Of a stretch of 64,000 bases of DNA, positions 51,601 to 58,984 are shown in pieces. A program made the position numbers and the translations under genes. The DNA is from Ferrovibrio sp. GTDB lineage: Bacteria > Pseudomonadota > Alphaproteobacteria > Ferrovibrionales > Ferrovibrionaceae. The stretch is taken from positions 496,001-560,000 of the forward strand of contig JAGOQS010000002.1 in NCBI GenBank assembly GCA_017991315.1, read 5' to 3'. Under the pieces are notes generated by a model. It did not search any database. It was not told the origin of the DNA and saw nothing but the letters and a program-made list of their open reading frames with translations. Every line of letters begins with the position of its first letter. Positions within the stretch are counted from its first letter, which is position 1.

Positions 51601-54600
51601 AGCCGGCGAGAATTGCAGGCCCTGCAAGGCCGCATTTAGGTTCGCCATGGTGCCTTCGATCACCATGCTGCTGGCACCATTGGTGCCGGTGATAAAGCTG
51701 ATGCCGGTAGTGCTGCCAAGCGTCAGGCTGCCATAGCCCGAGGAATTGTAGGTCGAGGCCAGGGTAAGCCGGTAGGTCAGCGTCGAAAGTTCGTAAGGTG
51801 TGTCCTTGGCATCATCGAAGCTGATGGCATTGCTGTTGCCGGTGCTGAAAGTAAGGGCGCCACCAGTGGTGAGATACTGCACGGCGGTCGGCGCCGTCAG
51901 GGTCGGCGCATCGTTCACCGGGTCAACGGTGATATCCACGGTCTTGGTATCGGTGCCAGAACCCGTGCCAGTATTGCCGTTATCGTCCACCGTGATGGTG
52001 AGCGTGTCCTTGACCTGGCTGTTGAAGGCGCCAGCACCAGTGCCGTTATAGTCTTCGTTGGCCTTGTAGCTCAGGCTGGCCAGCGCCGCATTCACCGCCG
52101 TGCGTGAGCCGGAAATGGTGATCGTATCGGAATCGTTGGCTGTGCTGTTATCGAAGCTGATGTTGCTGGTGGTGCCCAGCGTCAGCTTGCCATGCTGCAC
52201 TTCCAGCGTGACCGTGATGTTGCTGCCAAACGAATCCGGGTCGGCCACCGAGATCAGGTTGCCGCTGGTGAATGTGAGGGAGGTATCCTCGGTCGCCGTC
52301 ACCGAACTCGGCGCGGTGATCACCGGCGGATCGTTCGCATTCGAGGTGTTGATATCGATATTCTTGGTGACGATGTTGTAGCCGGCGGTGGCACCGCTCG
52401 GATCCGCGCCGCCGTTGCCGTTATTGGTGGTGGTGATGTCATTCACTGTCACCACCAGGCGCAGGGTGGCGTTTTCATCGCCTGGCACCTGCAACTGCAG
52501 GCCATCCAGCGCCGCCTGCACATCGGCCTTGGTGCCATAGAAGGTCATGATCGAATCGGCAGCGCCGTCACCCGTGGTAAAGGTGAGGCCTGTCGTGGTG
52601 CTGAGCGTCAGTTCCGCGGAGCCATAGGTGGAACCAGCCTTCTGGATATCCAGCGTCACCGTCAGCTTGTCTTCCGTCATCGACGGCGTGTTTTCGTAGT
52701 CGGGATCGCCTACCACGATACGGTTGCTGTTGCCGGCCGAAAAGGTCAGCGGCGTCACGGTCGAGAAAGTCTGGGTGCCAGGCACCGTCAGGGTCGGGGC
52801 ATCATTCACCGGCGTGATGGTGATGTTGTAGCTGCCATTCACCGAACCGCCAGCACCATCGCGCACCGTGAAGGCGAAGGTATCGGCGTGGTTCTCGGAA
52901 CCATCGTGGGTGTAGGTGACACGGTTATTGTCGAGGTCGTCCTGCGTGAACACCGAACCAACACCAAGCACGGCCCCATTCAGCTTGAGGGTGCCATAAT
53001 CGACATTATTGGTAATGAGGTACTGGCGCTGGATCGTGGTGTTGTCAGGATCAGTATAGTGCAGGTGGAATTCATCATCGCCGGTGCCGGCGGTATTGTC
53101 GGTGCCGAAACCATTGCTGCCCTTGATGGTCTTGGTCTCGCCCTCGCTGAGGGTCATGTCCTTCTGGCTGGACCATACCGGCGGATCGTTCAGCGGCGCG
53201 GCTTCGATGTTGACGGTGTAGACAGTTGAAAGGCTATCCGCCTTCCCGCCGCCGTCATTCACGCCCATATTGTCGTTGACCTGGAACTTGAAGCTGTCGG
53301 CGAACTGCTCATCGCCGCCATGAGTGTAGCGCAGATTGCCGCCATAGAGCTGCGCCTTGGTGATCACCGTGGTGAGGTCCACCGTGGTCTCGAAGCTGCC
53401 GTTATTGTCGGCATCGAGTTCCAGCACGCCATAGGTCGGCAGGTTGGTGATCTTGAAGGTCAGGTCGTTGGGATCGGCATAGCCGGTACCGCTCTTGTCG
53501 CCAGAGCCATCCACATCCGCGAGGGTGAATACTTCCTCGTCGATGATGTAGCTGCCGCCTTCATTCACCACCGGCACTTTCAGCACTTCGGCAGTCGGCT
53601 GGTCGTTCACAGGCGTGATGTCGAAATCGAGATCGACCAGCGAGCTGATATTGGTGCCATCGCTGACGGTGAGCTGGATACGGTTGTTGGTGGTGAGAAA
53701 GTTTTCGCTGCCGTTATGCTTGTAGGTGATCAGGCCGTCATCCACGTCCTTCTGGCTGAAGGTGGCATGCAGGCCGAGCGCCGTGGCGCCACGATAGATG
53801 GTGCCATTATCGGAAACCGTCTCGATGCGGTAGACCAGCAACTCGACCGGCGTATCGCCGTCCGTCGTACTCAGATTGGCGGTGGCGATGGTGCCGCTGC
53901 TGCCTTCATCCAGCATCACGGTATTGGAGACGATCACCGGTGCAATGGTGTTGGCCGGCACATCATCCAGAGCTTCCGGGCCGGCGCCATCGCCGGCGAT
54001 CAGGTTCGCCTCGATCTGGAAAACAATCTGCGTCAGGGTGGCACTGGCGCTCGGATCGTCGTAGATGCCGCCTTCACGACGGTCAGGATAGCTGCGCAGG
54101 CCGCCATCTTTCACCGTGAAGATCGCCTGTGTCACATAAGTTGCCACCGACAGGTCGGAATAGCGCAGCTTGCCGTCGTCAATATCCTGCTGCGTGAAAG
54201 TAGAGCCGATCGTGAGGTATTTCCAGGTGCTGCCATCGAGGAACTGGAGCTGGCCCTCCGGCGGCACGGCAACCACCGTGTAGGTAAGGTTGTCGGTACC
54301 GGAATCCGGGTCGGTCACCTGCAGCATGCTGTTGGTGATGACGATGCTGCCCTGGCCCGGCGCCATGATCGCGCCGGTATTCACCGCCAATATCGGGTCG
54401 TCATTGTTGTAGAGTACGTTCAGCTTGATATCGCTGGTCGTGCTCTTGTTCACGCCCTCGCCGCCACCATTGTCGGTCACCTTGACCTGGAAAGTCAGCG
54501 GCGTGCCGCTCGGCTCATCGGCACTGGCATCGTAGGTCAGGTTGGCCACGTCGTTGCTGGTGAAGGTCGCGCCGACAGTCAACGCAACGCCGTTCAGCTT

Positions 54601-56325
54601 CAGCACGCCGGCGGTGGGCAGCGACAGAATCTCGATGCTATGCGGGCCGTCGCTGATATCCGGATCGGTGATGGTGAGCGTCACCTGCTTGCCGGTCTGG
54701 CCTTCATATACGTCGGTGGTGCCGGCGGCTTCCGGCGCCTGATTCACCGGCGTGATGGTCACCGGCACAATGATATTGGTGACGATGCCGCCAGCGCCGT
54801 CTTCCAGCAGCAGCTCAAAATTGTCCGAGGTGTTGCTCGGCACCTGGCTGCCATCATGCTTGTATTGCAGATGCTGGATCTGGGTCTGATCGAACACAGT
54901 GCCGATAACCACCGGGCTGCCGTTGAAGGTCAGCACGCCGTCGGTTGGCAGCGTCACCACCTTGTAGATGAGCTGCACGGTCTGATTATCGGGATCGACG
55001 GCGGAAAAGGCGTAGAAGTTCGTGCCGTTGCTGAAGGCAACGGTGCCGCCTTCCGCAACGGTAACGCCCGGCGTCGAGACCACCGGCACGTCGTTCACCG
55101 GCGTGATGTTGACGTTGATAGCCTTGCTGTTGCCACCGGTGGCCGCCACTGTGATGGTGTCGTTGCCGGTATAGTCGTCGGTGGCGCCGGAACCTTCGGT
55201 CCCCTTGTACTTCATCTGATTCAGGGCGGCGTTGATCGCGTCCTGGGTGCCCTTGAAGGTCATGGTAGCGTCGGCGGTGCCATCACCGGCGGTGAAGGTC
55301 AGACCGGTGGTCTGCTTCAGCGTCACCGTACCGTTGGCGGCGGATACCGTCACGGTCATCTCGATAGTGTTGCCGCTGTCGTCGCCGTCGCTGACGGTGA
55401 AATCCGTGATGGTGAGTTCGGCTGCTTCGGCGATCTTGTAGATTTTGTCGGCGGCAGCGGAGGAACTGATGCTCGGCACCGGGTCATCGAGCAGATCGGT
55501 GAAATTCGCCATTGCGGCAGCCGAGAATGGCAACGCCGCCTCGATACTGCCGGTGCTGTATTCCAGCACCCAGTCACCGCCGCGCGACATATCGCCGGTC
55601 AGGTTGGTGGAAGCCGCCACATCGGCATGGGTAAGCTGTGCCAGTTGCTGCACGAAAGCGGTGCCATCCGGGCTGGCGGCCACCGAGCAGCCATAGAGCA
55701 GCAGGTCGGCGCCGGCATTGAGCGACTGGCCCCATTGCGCCACCGCCTGGGCGAAATCGCCCTGCAGCGAGGCAGTATCGAGAATGCTGTTGCCGAGCGC
55801 GATGCGGCCTTCGTCGCCATGCGCCAGGATATGCACGGCACCGACATTGCCGCCGAGCTGCGCCAGGGTGTCGCCGATCACCTGCACCCCATTCTCGTCG
55901 GCGCCGATCAGTCGTACCGTCACCGAGGACGGCAGGTCGGCGATCAGCGCCGCGGCGCCTTCCACCTTGGCATCGATGAACACCACGGTCTTGGGCGTAT
56001 TCTCCAGGCTCTCCTGTGCCGTCTGCGGCGGCGGCGCCACCAGATCGGCGCTGCCATTGCCCTGCTCTGTCGACGGCGCGGCATCGGTGGCCGGCTGTGT
56101 CAGCGTGGCAATCAGCGCCGCCACTTCCTGCTGCTGTTGATCCTGCTGCGTCGTATCTTGCGTTGTGGGGGTGGTATTATGGTCCGCTGCGGCAGCGGCA
56201 GCCGGCGCAGCAGCATCGAACAGGATGCGTGGCTCCAGGGCGCGCAATGTGAGGGGGCCTCGCGCCACATCGGCTGGCTGCAGAGATGGTTTCTTAAGCT
56301 GCGAGCCGCTGGGCTGAAACGTCAT
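45679..56325 (-). CDS. giant cadherin-repeat protein with LEPR-XLL motif and DUF4347-like domain
   Basis: A 3,548-residue protein without a classical signal peptide. The N-terminus has LEPRILFDA (30-38), as in LEPR-XLL proteins. A DUF4347-like domain follows at about 112-265; its HILAHGDEG (His169) and LLLYGCSVA (Cys213) resemble a caspase/CHAT-like dyad. Then come cadherin-like beta domains with VNDAP/VDDAP links, including ten copies of a 137-138-residue VNEDTDL...NSNLIS unit, two diverged copies, a dystroglycan-type domain (PSFVQFNPQTGEFSVNA) and a Pro/Gln-rich tail. No RTX nonapeptides are present. ATG 56325 follows AGAGG. Five downstream genes encode a TolC-like channel, adaptors and an M50 fusion. 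It is probably a surface adhesin exported by them. Confidence 0.92.
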   Translation of the reverse strand: MTFQPSGSQLKKPSLQPADVARGPLTLRALEPRILFDAAAPAAAAAADHNTTPTTQDTTQQDQQQQEVAALIATLTQPATDAAPSTEQGNGSADLVAPPPQTAQESLENTPKTVVFIDAKVEGAAALIADLPSSVTVRLIGADENGVQVIGDTLAQLGGNVGAVHILAHGDEGRIALGNSILDTASLQGDFAQAVAQWGQSLNAGADLLLYGCSVAASPDGTAFVQQLAQLTHADVAASTNLTGDMSRGGDWVLEYSTGSIEAALPFSAAAMANFTDLLDDPVPSISSSAAADKIYKIAEAAELTITDFTVSDGDDSGNTIEMTVTVSAANGTVTLKQTTGLTFTAGDGTADATMTFKGTQDAINAALNQMKYKGTEGSGATDDYTGNDTITVAATGGNSKAINVNITPVNDVPVVSTPGVTVAEGGTVAFSNGTNFYAFSAVDPDNQTVQLIYKVVTLPTDGVLTFNGSPVVIGTVFDQTQIQHLQYKHDGSQVPSNTSDNFELLLEDGAGGIVTNIIVPVTITPVNQAPEAAGTTDVYEGQTGKQVTLTITDPDISDGPHSIEILSLPTAGVLKLNGVALTVGATFTSNDVANLTYDASADEPSGTPLTFQVKVTDNGGGEGVNKSTTSDIKLNVLYNNDDPILAVNTGAIMAPGQGSIVITNSMLQVTDPDSGTDNLTYTVVAVPPEGQLQFLDGSTWKYLTIGSTFTQQDIDDGKLRYSDLSVATYVTQAIFTVKDGGLRSYPDRREGGIYDDPSASATLTQIVFQIEANLIAGDGAGPEALDDVPANTIAPVIVSNTVMLDEGSSGTIATANLSTTDGDTPVELLVYRIETVSDNGTIYRGATALGLHATFSQKDVDDGLITYKHNGSENFLTTNNRIQLTVSDGTNISSLVDLDFDITPVNDQPTAEVLKVPVVNEGGSYIIDEEVFTLADVDGSGDKSGTGYADPNDLTFKITNLPTYGVLELDADNNGSFETTVDLTTVITKAQLYGGNLRYTHGGDEQFADSFKFQVNDNMGVNDGGGKADSLSTVYTVNIEAAPLNDPPVWSSQKDMTLSEGETKTIKGSNGFGTDNTAGTGDDEFHLHYTDPDNTTIQRQYLITNNVDYGTLKLNGAVLGVGSVFTQDDLDNNRVTYTHDGSENHADTFAFTVRDGAGGSVNGSYNITITPVNDAPTLTVPGTQTFSTVTPLTFSAGNSNRIVVGDPDYENTPSMTEDKLTVTLDIQKAGSTYGSAELTLSTTTGLTFTTGDGAADSIMTFYGTKADVQAALDGLQLQVPGDENATLRLVVTVNDITTTNNGNGGADPSGATAGYNIVTKNIDINTSNANDPPVITAPSSVTATEDTSLTFTSGNLISVADPDSFGSNITVTLEVQHGKLTLGTTSNISFDNSTANDSDTITISGSRTAVNAALASLSYKANEDYNGTGAGAFNSQVKDTLTITVDDNGNTGTGSGTDTKTVDITVDPVNDAPTLTAPTAVQYLTTGGALTFSTGNSNAISFDDAKDTPYELSTLTYRLTLASTYNSSGYGSLTLGSTTGISFITGTNGASSMVIEGTMANLNAALQGLQFSPAAGNPDISVDIAVTIDDKANGGTGALTETKHITVAISGSNDAPGITLANNNVSVNEDTDLIFNSTNSNLISIDDPDDFGAPLKVTLTVSHGVLTLSSTTGLTFTTGDGTSDATMTFTGTEDKINAALAGLKYRGDLNYNSNIAATDSLVIKVNDQGNTGAGGAQETTSTVTITVNPVDDAPAITRPATTQTVNEDTDLIFNSTNSNLISIADVDSDEGSGDHKLTMTLTVSHGVLTLSGTSGLTFTTGDGTSDATMTFSGTKADINTALAGLKYRGDQHYNGSDTLQIGVNDNSQTGSGGPLTDSKTVAITVAAVDDAPVITVPTAQTVNEDTDLTFSTGNSNLISIEDVDSDEGAGNHKLTMSLTVSHGVLTLSGTSGLTFTTGDGTSDATMTFSGTKANINAALAGLKYKGDLNYNGSDTLQIGVNDNSQYGSGGPLTDSKNIAITVSPVDDAPVITRPATTQTVNEDTDLTFSVGNSNLISIDDVDSDEGSGDHKLTMTLTVSHGVITLSGTTGLTFTTGDGTSDATMTFSGTKAAINAALAGLKYKGDLNYNGSDTLQIAVDDNSQTGSGGPLTDSKTVAITVSPVDDAPVITRPATTQTVNEDTDLTFSTANSNLISIDDVDSDEGAGDHKLTMTLTVSHGVLTLSGTTGLTFTTGDGTSDATMTFSGTKANINTALAGLKYKGDLNYNGSDTLQINVNDNSQYGSGGPLTDAKTVAITVDPVDDAPVITRPATTQTVNEDTDLTFSTANSNLISIEDVDSDEGSGDHKLTMTLAVTHGVLTLSGTSGLTFTAGDGTSDATMTFSGTKANINAALAGLKYKGDLNYNGSDTLSIDVNDNSQTGSGGPLTDAKTVAITVSPVDDAPVITVPTGQTVNEDTDLTFSTANSNLISIDDIDSDEGSGDHKLTMTLTVSHGVITLSGTSGLTFTTGDGTADATMTFSGTKADINAALAGLKYKGNLNYNGSDTLQLNVNDNSQTGSGGPLTDTKTIALTVSPVDDAPVITVPATQSVAEDTDLTFSVGNSNLISIDDVDSDEGSGDHKLTMTLTVGKGTLTLSGTSGLTFTAGDGTSDATMTFSGTKANINAALAGLVYRGDPDDNSGATSTDTLDISVNDNSQTGSGGPLTDTKSVLIEVGPINDPPVITRPTAAQHVNEDTDLVFNTANSNLISIADVDADEGTGDHRLTVTLTVTHGVITLSGTNGLTFTTGDGTSDATMTFSGSQADIRTALDGLQYRGNLNYNSHHAANDTLQIEVTDNGNTGSGGPLTDTKSVSIVVDPVDDAPVLTVPTAQTVREDTDLVFNSTNSNLISLDDIDSDEGSGDHKLTVTLTVSHGVLTLSGITGLTFTAGDGTSDATMTFSGTKANINAALAGLTYKGDLNYNGSDTLQLNVNDNSQTGSGGPLTDSKTVAITVQEVNDTPTIAVPGVQTVDEDVDLALTGISFADVDDLGGNMTVTLTVSHGTLTLADTTGLTVDSGANGSATMTLTGTKVALNTAIANLTYRGNLHFNGVDTLSVTLNDRGNTGIDPLLTGGLSDEQAIASVTINVDPVDDAPTITAPDKISTVATIATQISGDKLISLADVDVGSGNMTVTLTVNEGTLTLASTTLITGGRNASETITLTGTLSQLNAALTGLSYLSSKAAGGLNELTIVVNDLGNTGSGGPLSATSIVPITVDPAPLQPPQTTTPPPPPTVVITPPPPTAPVDLTNAALNLPSSVSGNNSSSSSSTTRIVGAGEGQLGGAPLTVAGFVQSFFSLPINPVQLAASMQDRVLGEQTSETFSIPASAFRHSDPSEQIAKEAKQPDGSALPSFVQFNPQTGEFSVNAQEARSQGVEAVDVKVVGRDKQGNEASADFRIILTNPDGSQAPQGGQGQGAGQGGQQQAPGQQTPGQQTPGQQTPGQQGAEAPAADGVPGSDQADAATPAAREANAAPAGKPGLTEQLRQTGPSLFQAQRDALLAILQDRAA
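45868..45945 (-). repeat. PGQQT tandem repeat near the C-terminus of the giant protein
   Basis: A 15-base unit encoding T-P-G-Q-Q is repeated about four times (PGQQTPGQQTPGQQTPGQQ). It forms a flexible linker before the final charged segment. Confidence 0.8.
47330..51480 (-). repeat. tandem array of ten near-identical cadherin-like units
   Basis: The DNA repeats with a period of 411-414 bases, as measured from the recurring GGTGCATCATCCACCGG-like sequence. Each unit encodes VDDAPVITRPATTQTVNEDT, a DVDSDEGSGDHKLTM stretch, SHGVLTLSGTSGLTF, TGDGTSDATMTFSGTKANIN and NGSDTLQINVNDNSQTG. The central copies (about 48.2-51.1 kb) are almost identical, the flanking ones more diverged. Recombination could change the copy number. 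Confidence 0.85.
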
Positions 56326-56925
56326 GGCCTTTGCCTCTACAACCACAGGCGAGTGCAATCTGGAACAAATGATGTTCTCATCGCCTCGGCTACGGCCTCA
56401 AAAATCGCAGGATCACCCTTTGCAAGGAAATTAACCGGCAGAAACCACCCCAGCAAGCACTATTCAGCAACCTCCATGCGATAACGCATGCGCGAAATAT
56501 CCGTCAAGATTAGACATATTGCGTCGTTTTTCAGAACAATTCTATAAATGACCTCGCGCAGGTATCAATCTTCCGCATGCACCCTCAGAGGGAATTATAG
56601 GATTATTATCTTATAATATTGACGCAATATGCTTCTATGCGTCCCAAGGTAGAACGCTTGCGAAAGATTCTAAAGTGCAGCTTCGGCGATAGGCACTTCA
56701 ACCATCCAGGTCGAAGGAGCGAATGATCGATATAAATATGCACATAATCAACTTATGATTATGATCAGATGCTGGCTGCTGGCCCATTGATCAGGCCAAT
56801 CACCACAGCAGCATGCTTCCATCACATCCAGGCGGCGGCGCAGCAAGTCGAGCAGGTAGACCAGGCAGGCCAGCAGCGGAATCGCTGTGACGCTGCCGCT
56901 CCAGGATATTAAGCCCGCGCCTTGA
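56326..56925. other. 600-bp intergenic region upstream of the giant protein gene
   Basis: AT-rich for about 450 bp, then GC-rich near 56780-56925. It contains a TATAAT on the minus strand (56599-56594), suitable for the giant-protein operon, although no clear -35 box is at the right distance. It also holds an inverted repeat at 56743-56763. No supported gene is present. Confidence 0.55.
56743..56763. promoter_or_regulatory. inverted repeat, possible operator
   Basis: CATAATCA-ACTTA-TGATTATG has perfect 8-base arms and a 5-base spacer. It lies about 420 bp upstream of the giant protein start and 160 bp beyond the stop of the cysteine hydrolase gene. The binding protein is unknown. Confidence 0.4.
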
Positions 56926-57720
56926 TCACCCCAGGGCTTTAATGAGGGTGGCCGACTTGGTGACGAAGCCGAAGCATTTCTTCACGTTCCACACCGTCGC
57001 CTCGGCGCAGAAGGCCGGCGACGAGGTGGCGCAGCAATCCTCCACCAGCACGCAGCCATAGCCGAGGAAATTCGCATCGGTGAGGCTGTGCAGCACGCAT
57101 TGATCGGTGTTGACGCCGGAGAACAGCACCGTGCGGATACCGAGGTTGCGCAGGATGGAATCCAGCGGCGTGTCCCAGAAGCCGCTGATGCGGTATTTGT
57201 CGACCTTGATGTCTTCCGGCTTCTGCTCGAGTTCATCGACCACCGCCGCCGCCCAGCTATCCTTTTCCAGCACCCGCGCGCCGCTGCCGGGCAGCGGATC
57301 GCCCAGGCCGACGCCACTGCCGGAATTCTTGTAGAGATGAATCTGGTTCGGCGGCATGTTGGCGAGATCCGGCCGGTTGCCCCAATTGACCCAGATCACC
57401 GGAATCCCGGCCTTGCGCAAAACCGGCAGCAGCTTCTGCAGCGGCTTGATCGGGGCGCGGTCCGGCCGGTAGTCGCCGCCGATATGATCCACCCAGCCGC
57501 CGGGCGCGCAGAAATCGTTCTGCATGTCGATCACGATCATCGCCGTGCGCTTGGCATCAAAAGTGATGTTCTGCGGCGCTGCCTTCACGGTCACCGGCTT
57601 TGGCGCCGGGGCCGGGGTCGCCATGTCGATATGGCTCGCGCTGGCGCCCCAGGCATAATAGGCACCGGGTGCCGATAGCGGCTTCAGCTTGGCAGCAGAT
57701 TTCTTGCTCGGTTTGGCCAT
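56926..57720 (-). CDS. isochorismatase-like cysteine hydrolase, RutB-like
   Basis: A 264-residue cysteine hydrolase. The triad is visible: Asp65 in VIDMQNDF, Lys175 in DKYRISGFWDTPLDS and Cys208 in SGVNTDQCVLHS. These contexts resemble RutB (ureidoacrylate amidohydrolase) and related amidases rather than isochorismatase itself. An N-terminal extension of about 50 residues (GAYYAWGASASHIDM) precedes the fold. ATG 57720, six bases after GGGAG, is preferred to the long frame from 57849. It is transcribed away from the BMP transporter operon, whose fifth gene is another hydrolase of this superfamily. Hydrolysis of a carbamoyl or amide bond is likely; the substrate is unknown. Confidence 0.88.
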   Translation of the reverse strand: MAKPSKKSAAKLKPLSAPGAYYAWGASASHIDMATPAPAPKPVTVKAAPQNITFDAKRTAMIVIDMQNDFCAPGGWVDHIGGDYRPDRAPIKPLQKLLPVLRKAGIPVIWVNWGNRPDLANMPPNQIHLYKNSGSGVGLGDPLPGSGARVLEKDSWAAAVVDELEQKPEDIKVDKYRISGFWDTPLDSILRNLGIRTVLFSGVNTDQCVLHSLTDANFLGYGCVLVEDCCATSSPAFCAEATVWNVKKCFGFVTKSATLIKALG

Positions 57721-57851
57721 CATCTTCTCCCATGACACAGCCCATGACATCGGCTGGTCCTGCAGAAGCAAATAACCTGCCAGCCGCCAGCGCCGGATAG
57801 TCCAGGAATGACATGCATACGATGCCTGTTTTTTAGGCTTTGCATGCAATT

Positions 57852-57864
57852 ATGCGCAGCGCAT
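57852..57864. promoter_or_regulatory. palindrome upstream of the sigma-54 promoter
   Basis: ATGCGC-A-GCGCAT, a perfect 6-1-6 palindrome, with TTGCATGCAA (57840-57849) next to it. Both lie 65-90 bp upstream of the sigma-54 element, where an enhancer-binding protein such as NtrC would bind. They do not closely match the NtrC consensus. Confidence 0.35.
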
Positions 57865-57930
57865 CGGCAGAGTCCCTCAGGCAAGACACTGAGCCCGCTT
57901 GATTCCACTCGATTCAATTATGAATCACGC

Positions 57931-57946
57931 TGGCACGCCGATTGCA
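57931..57946 (+). promoter_or_regulatory. sigma-54 (RpoN) promoter
   Basis: TGGCACG-CCGA-TTGCA matches the sigma-54 consensus TGGCACG-N4-TTGCW at every defined position. It points at the BMP transporter operon, with the ATG 46 bp downstream, a reasonable leader length. It implies control by an activator such as NtrC and thus by nitrogen status. Confidence 0.8.
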
Positions 57947-57991
57947 GCTTTCTCCTACGACTGATCTGTCGCCATCCTGAGGGGGAATGCC

Positions 57992-58984
57992 ATGCTTCAC
58001 GTTGATCGCCGCCATTTTCTCACCGGCACCGCTGCCGCCGCTGGTGTCACCTTTGCCGGTAGCTGGGCCCTGCCCGCCCGTGCCGCCGGCCCACTCACCG
58101 TGGGTGTGCTGATCCCCGGCTCGAAGTCCGACAAGGGTTGGATGGAATCGGGCTATGACGGCCTCAAGGCCGTGGAGAAGAAGCTCGGCGACAAGGTGAA
58201 GATCAGCTTCATCGAAAACGTGAAGTTCGGCGAAATGGAGCAGGTGCTGGTCGCGCTTGCCGGCAAGAACGAGTTGATCATCGGCGTCGGCGGTCAGACC
58301 CAGGCTTCCGTGATGAAGGTGGCGCCCCGTTTTGCCAAGAAGAAGTTTGCCATCGTCGGCGGCAATGCCGATCCGAACAAGCCGGCCAATGTTTCCGGTT
58401 ATGATGTGCGCCAGGCCGAGATCGGCTTCGTCGCCGGTGCCGCCGCCGCCATGCTGTCAAAGAACGGTGCCGTCTCCTATGTCGGTGGCCTGGAAATCCC
58501 CGCCATCGTCAACACCGGCAAGGAATTCGGCAACGGCGCCAAGTATATCAACCCCGGCATCAAGTATTTCGAGAACTACACCGGCGACTTCGACGACGTG
58601 GCGAAGTCCAAGGAAGCGACTTTGGCCGCCATCGCCCAGGGTGCCGATGTGCATTACCACATCCTCAATCTCGGCCTGCGCGGCATGGAACAGGCGGCGC
58701 GCGAGAAGGGTACAAAGATCATCGGCAGCTATACCGACCGCTGCGGCACCGATCCGCTCTATATCGCCTACTCGATCACCGGTGTCGGCTATCAGGTCGA
58801 ATACGCCATCGAGCAGGCTGTCGCCGGCACCTGGAAGCCGGAATTCAAGCCCTTCGGCCTTGCCATGGGCCCGAAATCTTCCGACATGATCATCTGCGGC
58901 GGCGGCACGCCGGCAATGATGGCCAAGCTGGACGAGATCAAGAAGGACCTGCTTTCGGGCAAGATCAAGGTGCTCGACGCCTGA
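57992..58984 (+). CDS. BMP-family ABC transporter substrate-binding protein, Tat-exported
   Basis: A 330-residue binding protein of the Bmp/PnrA basic-membrane-protein family. The signal peptide carries a twin-arginine motif (DRRHFLTGTA) and ends near ARA-AG. The mature part has GVLIPGSKSDKGWMESGYDG, VGGNADPNKPANVSGYDVRQ, EIGFVAGAAAAMLS and HILNLGLRGMEQAAREKG. SD GAGGGGG lies 8 bases before the ATG. It is the first gene of an operon with a double-domain ATPase, two permeases, a cysteine hydrolase and an amidase, downstream of a sigma-54 promoter. Family members bind nucleosides and related compounds; given the hydrolases, a ureide or amide ligand is possible here. Confidence 0.9.
   Translation: MLHVDRRHFLTGTAAAAGVTFAGSWALPARAAGPLTVGVLIPGSKSDKGWMESGYDGLKAVEKKLGDKVKISFIENVKFGEMEQVLVALAGKNELIIGVGGQTQASVMKVAPRFAKKKFAIVGGNADPNKPANVSGYDVRQAEIGFVAGAAAAMLSKNGAVSYVGGLEIPAIVNTGKEFGNGAKYINPGIKYFENYTGDFDDVAKSKEATLAAIAQGADVHYHILNLGLRGMEQAAREKGTKIIGSYTDRCGTDPLYIAYSITGVGYQVEYAIEQAVAGTWKPEFKPFGLAMGPKSSDMIICGGGTPAMMAKLDEIKKDLLSGKIKVLDA

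Noticed and set aside
53320..56484. Open frame of 1,054 codons on the plus strand
   Set aside because: It runs antisense through the giant cadherin-repeat gene, has no recognisable domain and is rich in His, Arg and Ala, as expected of the opposite strand of GC-rich coding DNA.
56780..56925. Minus-strand open stretch encoding a hydrophobic segment (PLLACLVYLLDLLRRRLDVM)
   Set aside because: It has no start codon with an SD and no homology that I recognise; it could be a gene remnant but the evidence is too thin.
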